DNA of 64,000 nt from assembly GCF_035917975.1 (NCBI RefSeq), contig NZ_CP109130.1, forward strand, positions 1,550,001-1,614,000, given 5' to 3'. The position numbers were made by a program, and so were the translations under genes. Of the stretch, positions 61,186 through 64,000 are shown in pieces. The notes under the pieces are model-generated. The model was not told where the DNA came from and made no database searches. It saw only the letters and a list, made by a program, of their open reading frames with translations. Each line of letters begins with the position of its first letter. The first letter of the stretch is position 1. The DNA comes from Streptosporangium sp. NBC_01756 (lineage in GTDB: Bacteria > Actinomycetota > Actinomycetes > Streptosporangiales > Streptosporangiaceae).

Positions 61186-61656
61186 CTACTCCAGCGAGGT
61201 GAGGGTTACCAGAACCAATGATCCTGGGCTTGATATTTGAGATTTTATCTTCAGAGCAGCTCTCTGTTCCAAGGGGATCCCATCCCCGCCATCCCATTCC
61301 CGCAAGAATTCCTGCAACGCCTCCACCTTGATACGAGCGTTGAGGTCAGACGAGCCGAGTACGACCGATCCGTCAACGGTCTCCGGATTTACAGCATCCC
61401 ATCCGAGAGCCTTGACTCGATCCACCTGTTTCCTGATAGCAGCACCCTGGCTCTCCTCGCCCGTATCGATGACCACATACTCGTACTCATACTCCTCCCC
61501 TGTATTCGACCACTCCTCCACGAACGCAATTATCTTCCCGTTCCCAGCAACCTCGCGACGAACACCGTCATCCACTCGAACAGGGAAACCCGGAAGCCTG
61601 CAACCAGCCAATGCCAGCAGACAGGCGAAGGCGGCGACAGCCCGACATTTTTCCAC
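61186..61656 (-). CDS. Putative lipoprotein, unknown
   Basis: 156 residues from GTG at 61656: short charged start, hydrophobic stretch VAAFACLLALAGC with lipobox LAGC, mature part acidic (EEWSNTGEEYEYEYVVIDTG, LNARIKVEALQEFLREWDGG). The frame extends to 61788 but the preceding part is Cys/Ser-rich nonsense. Base composition is lower in GC than the core genome (many A/T third positions), consistent with acquired DNA. Ends 65 bases before the membrane protein gene, so the two may be co-expressed. Confidence 0.65.
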   Translation of the reverse strand: MEKCRAVAAFACLLALAGCRLPGFPVRVDDGVRREVAGNGKIIAFVEEWSNTGEEYEYEYVVIDTGEESQGAAIRKQVDRVKALGWDAVNPETVDGSVVLGSSDLNARIKVEALQEFLREWDGGDGIPLEQRAALKIKSQISSPGSLVLVTLTSLE

Positions 61657-62082
61657 CGCGCAAGTCAAACACAAACATGCGACGATCTTGCGTATTCTGT
61701 GGGCAGAAATTATGCAGGAGCAGCATTCTGCTGCTCGAGAACTGCGCGCTGGTCCTTGCGCAACCGCACAATTCCCAGCACTGATCATCTCGTCTGCCGT
61801 CGCTCACCCCCGAAGGGACAGCAGGCCGGGGACGGAGGGGCAGGCTCGGCGTTGTGTGTCCATGTTCCTGGCGACCTTCCTCGCATACTGGTTGGCCTGC
61901 ATGCACAACCGGGCTTGCGCCGGAGGAGTCGGCCTGCTGGGCTCTGCCTGGGCGATGACGAGCGAGACGACCAAGGTGACCACTTCAGCCCGTCACGGGT
62001 TGGTCGTGTCGTGGATCATCTCGGAGCCAGAGCCCCCGCCGGAGGCGGAATGGCTCTTCCCCATGGATGAGGGAGATCGCTT
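61657..62082. other. Gene-poor stretch
   Basis: 426 bases with overlapping weak frames on both strands and no codon pattern I trust. Probably degraded sequence; contains the promoters of the flanking divergent genes. Confidence 0.45.
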
Positions 62083-62502
62083 GTGGACGCTGTCGAACTG
62101 GTACGGGCGTTCGCGGCCCGTGTCAGCGAACTGTCGCAGCACGTCGGAACCGGCATGGCGGACCAGACTGGTGGAGATGACCTGTGCGCTCTTCATCGGG
62201 CCGTCGTTCAACGTCGCGCTCCCAGGATCTGGCAGCTTCCCAGTGGGGTGCATTATCGCGTGCACGGGATCGGCTGTTGCATGACGACCGCTTTCCCCGA
62301 GCGGGCAGTTGTTGATGTCGACCTTGGACCTCGACCGGGAGTGCTCATCTTCGACGTCTGGAGGGTGGGAGTGTTCGCAAGGTCTATGGGGCATGGGCGT
62401 CTGCCTAGCGAAATCTTCGTCTCCGCTCTGCACGACCTGGCTGATGAGAGGTCCATCACGCTGATCGACCAGCAATGGAATTGGTACGCCATAGAGCTCT
62501 GA
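62083..62502 (+). CDS. Small hypothetical protein (possibly DUF6896-like)
   Basis: 139 residues from GTG at 62083 with GAGGGAG upstream. VELVRAFAARVSELSQHV at the start, then SGVHYRVHGIGCCMTTAFPE, VVDVDLGPRPGVLIFDVWRV and a Trp-rich end (LIDQQWNWYAIEL). The layout resembles small actinomycete DUF6896-type proteins, which I cannot confirm. No signal peptide or membrane helix. Often found as a single gene in accessory DNA. Confidence 0.65.
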   Translation: MDAVELVRAFAARVSELSQHVGTGMADQTGGDDLCALHRAVVQRRAPRIWQLPSGVHYRVHGIGCCMTTAFPERAVVDVDLGPRPGVLIFDVWRVGVFARSMGHGRLPSEIFVSALHDLADERSITLIDQQWNWYAIEL

Positions 62503-62640
62503 TTGTCCACGGCGCGAAGACGGCCGACACAATGCCCAAGGCATTCTGAAGGGACAGTGGAGCAGTTGGGCCGGCGGTCGCAGCGGCAGGTGGCGGCACG
62601 CACCTCGGACGGCGGGTTCGTTCGGAACGACGGGCGCTCG

Positions 62641-62684
62641 GTACGACCCCGTCCATGGTCGTTGCCACCCGGTTGGTCACTCAG
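62641..62684. repeat. Dispersed repeat, copy C (short)
   Basis: 44 bases including CCCGTCCATGGTCGTTGCCA, matching the right halves of copies A and B. It ends 17 bases before the original stop of the broken toxin gene. Confidence 0.65.
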
Positions 62685-62700
62685 GTGTAGCAACCGCCGG

Positions 62701-63114
62701 TCAATCAGGCAGCAGCCTGAACGCCGATATGTGGCGAGGCCGAACGACCCTGAAGTGTCGACGATCTACCGTGGCGATCTCTTACAGTCCAAGGCATTCA
62801 GCAATGGTGATCACTGCCGAGTCGACGAGCCCCAGCGGCAGATCGAGGTAGGTCTCGACGAGCTGCGCCATGCGCGGCAAGTCCTCGTCCTCCAACTCGG
62901 CCACGTGAAAACCGTCATCGCCGAATGACTTGAGGAACGTCACCTCAACCTGTGGACCCACACGAGAGTCAAGGAGATAGCCAACCTCGCCCATCACCGG
63001 AGACGGAACGAGTAGTGGGCCTTCAGCCTGCCGGAGGAGTTTCAGACACGCCTGGTGGTGTTGATCCTTCACGTTACCTGCGGCGAGAAGAACACCTGTG
63101 TCACACAGGAGCAC
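62701..63114 (-). pseudogene. PIN-domain (VapC-like) toxin with premature stop
   Basis: From GTG at 63114 the frame reads a PIN domain: VLLCDTGVLLAAGNVKDQHH (Asp5), PSPVMGEVGYLL (Glu43), LPLGLVDSAVITIA (Asp98), then a TAA at 62784-62782 after residue 110. The same frame continues with EIATVDRRHFRVVRPRH, the normal PIN C-terminus with the fourth acidic residue (Asp117), and ends at a TGA at 62701: 137 residues, the usual VapC length. A single nonsense change therefore removes the last acidic residue and the C-terminus. The partner antitoxin is intact and one base upstream. Confidence 0.85.
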
Positions 63115-63115
63115 C

Positions 63116-63319
63116 TCAGCGGCCCCACTCCGAGCGGAGGATCTCTTCATGCCGCTCAGCGAGATCGGAGGCGGCCTCGAACGACGCGAAGAACGGAAGG
63201 TCGCGCTCACCCGACTCATGCTCACCCAAACGACCGCGGATGAGCTCCAGGGCCGGACGCAGTTCCGCCTCCGGCAGCTGATCTACCAGGTGATGCAGTT
63301 CCTCACGCATGACGCTCAT
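63116..63319 (-). CDS. Antitoxin-like protein of the PIN pair
   Basis: 67 residues from ATG at 63319 (alternatives 63310 or 63349). MSVMREELHHLVDQLPEAEL and RPALELIRGRLGE form a helical N-terminal part, followed by an acidic, flexible toxin-binding tail (SFEAASDLAERHEEILRSEW). Its TGA is one base before the GTG of the PIN toxin gene (TGAGGTG), the usual antitoxin-toxin arrangement. With the toxin broken it has no obvious duty other than possible cross-neutralisation. Confidence 0.8.
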   Translation of the reverse strand: MSVMREELHHLVDQLPEAELRPALELIRGRLGEHESGERDLPFFASFEAASDLAERHEEILRSEWGR

Positions 63320-63526
63320 ACCAACAAGTGTAGGTCGCCTACTTTCCACGCAGCAGGCTCATCCCCAAACCATGATTACAAGAAGTAACCGGATCTGGCC
63401 ACGCGTGCCTCCAGCAGATGTCTCAGACGTCACATACGAACCGTCAGAAAACCGGAGACATCGTGAGTTACCCATCTCAAGGTCAGCAACCACGATGTGC
63501 TCGTCCCCTAAGCGCGCTTTCTCGTC

Positions 63527-63859
63527 TCAGTTCGGCTGCTGACGCAGCCCGTGGAACCGGAAGACAGCCTCACGTCGTTGCTCGATGGAGCCGATCCCAT
63601 GGGGCTGGGCCGGTGCGAACACGTCGACTTCCTCAGGCGCCTCGTCCGGTGGTCTGGGTGCCAAGACGTATCCGACGCGACCGTTGGTGAACTGTCGGAG
63701 CTGACCCGATGGCCAGACGTCCGATCGTGCTCCCTGGCAGCAGAGGTTGAGCCCTTCAGCTTCCAGTCGGCGGCGCAGATCGATGAGGCAATCCAGCAGG
63801 TCTTCGCCCTCTACATCCAGCAGGAGACTGCGGCACGTGAGTACGAGCCGGGCCGGCAC
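63527..63859 (-). CDS. Small conserved hypothetical protein
   Basis: 110 residues from GTG at 63859. Contains LLDCLIDLRRRLEAEGLNLC, CQGARSDVWPSGQLRQF and GRVGYVLAPRPPDEAPEEVD, a pattern I recall from small actinomycete hypothetical proteins with a VWPSG motif. The opposite strand also has an open frame, but the minus frame has the better codon bias. No ribosome site is convincing, and the frame is open some way further upstream, so the true start may lie close to the tRNA fragment. Function unknown. Confidence 0.55.
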   Translation of the reverse strand: MPARLVLTCRSLLLDVEGEDLLDCLIDLRRRLEAEGLNLCCQGARSDVWPSGQLRQFTNGRVGYVLAPRPPDEAPEEVDVFAPAQPHGIGSIEQRREAVFRFHGLRQQPN

Positions 63860-63889
63860 AGCGTCATAGAGCGTGAGGGTCCTACTGAC

Positions 63890-63938
63890 TGGTGGGCACT
63901 ACTGGGTTCGAACCAGTGACATCTCGCTTGTAAGGCGA
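63890..63938 (-). other. 3' fragment of tRNA-Val(TAC), probable att site
   Basis: On the minus strand: anticodon stem-loop TCGC-CTTACAA-GCGA (anticodon TAC, Val), variable loop, perfect T arm CTGG-TTCGAAC-CCAG and acceptor 3' strand GTGCCCAC plus encoded CCA. The D arm and the 5' acceptor strand are absent: upstream sequence does not pair with GTGCCCAC. A 49-base tRNA 3' end is the standard core left by tRNA-targeting integrases. Confidence 0.75.
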
Positions 63939-63953
63939 TCAGAGCAGGGGCGC

Positions 63954-64000
63954 GACCAGGGCCGATACCGACCCTGACCTGGGCGTACGGTCCACGACCG
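63954..64000. repeat. Dispersed repeat, copy D (cut by window edge)
   Basis: 47 bases matching the left half of copy B (GACCAGGGCCGATACCGACC onward, with TACGGTCCA), starting 16 bases beyond the tRNA fragment and running out of the window. Confidence 0.65.

Noticed and set aside
63551..63919. Plus-strand frame of 122 codons ending ALLGSNQ
   Set aside because: The end is translation of the antisense tRNA-Val fragment; the minus-strand frame of this interval is the better gene.
63890..63966. Complete tRNA gene at the right edge
   Set aside because: No D arm and no 5' strand complementary to the acceptor GTGCCCAC; only the 3' part is present.
1..64000. CRISPR array
   Set aside because: No regularly spaced direct repeats with unique spacers; the tandem repeats seen are contiguous.

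Overview
The window is high-GC DNA (apart from a few AT-richer promoter gaps) with dense genes, frequent ATGA/GTGA stop-start overlaps and many GTG starts. Together with the gene families present (an FxSxx-COOH radical-SAM locus, a family 2B encapsulin, F420-type luciferase-like oxidoreductase, polyphosphate glucokinase, DUF6461) this points to a filamentous actinomycete, most likely a Streptosporangium-like member of the Streptosporangiaceae. The family placement is inference; no 16S rRNA is present.

Layout. 1-3654: 3'-truncated hrpA helicase. 3936-18437: a sugar or organic-acid uptake and catabolism region with two paralogous LacI regulators, a three-gene sugar-type ABC importer, HpaI-type aldolase, SDR, HisD/HpsN-like dehydrogenase, alpha/beta hydrolase, an M20-like hydrolase lacking canonical metal ligands, a tandem NTF2/SnoaL protein, a bicupin and a Gfo/Idh/MocA oxidoreductase. 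Four of its promoters carry an ATACGTAT-centred palindrome, so it looks like one LacI regulon. 18677-25149: plant-polysaccharide and glucose genes (GH6 cellulase behind a CelR/CebR box, polyphosphate glucokinase, MalR-like LacI regulator) plus a secreted DUF916/WxL-like pair. 25294-30159: ABC-F protein, methyltransferase, LLM oxidoreductase, acyl-CoA dehydrogenase. 30238-32677: encapsulin shell gene followed by a polyprenyl synthase. 33219-36919: GlsB-like membrane protein, NAD kinase, ricin-lectin pectate lyase.

37115-46323 is the most interesting block: an FxSxx-COOH locus (radical SAM FxsB, HExxH protein, NB-ARC/TPR protein FxsT and the short FxsA precursor ending in F-T-S-S-I) directly continuous with a SIR2-like protein, a STAND-ATPase/TPR protein and a convergent two-TM protein. 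I infer a peptide-modification system coupled to a STAND/NAD-type sensing or immunity module.

46594-51882 holds RecQ with a repetitive C-terminal tail, an unknown membrane protein, a methyltransferase and a slipin. From about 52200 to the end the DNA becomes degraded and accessory-like: a TauD fragment, an IS3 transposase remnant, DUF6461 and a truncated DUF6461 copy, a rhodanese/GlxA pair, a GntR-TetR fusion regulator beside a carotenoid oxygenase with a perfect 26-bp palindrome in its promoter, a NACHT membrane protein, several small unknown proteins, a VapBC-like pair whose toxin carries a premature stop, four copies of a roughly 100-bp dispersed repeat, and a 3' tRNA-Val fragment at the right edge that looks like an integration att site.
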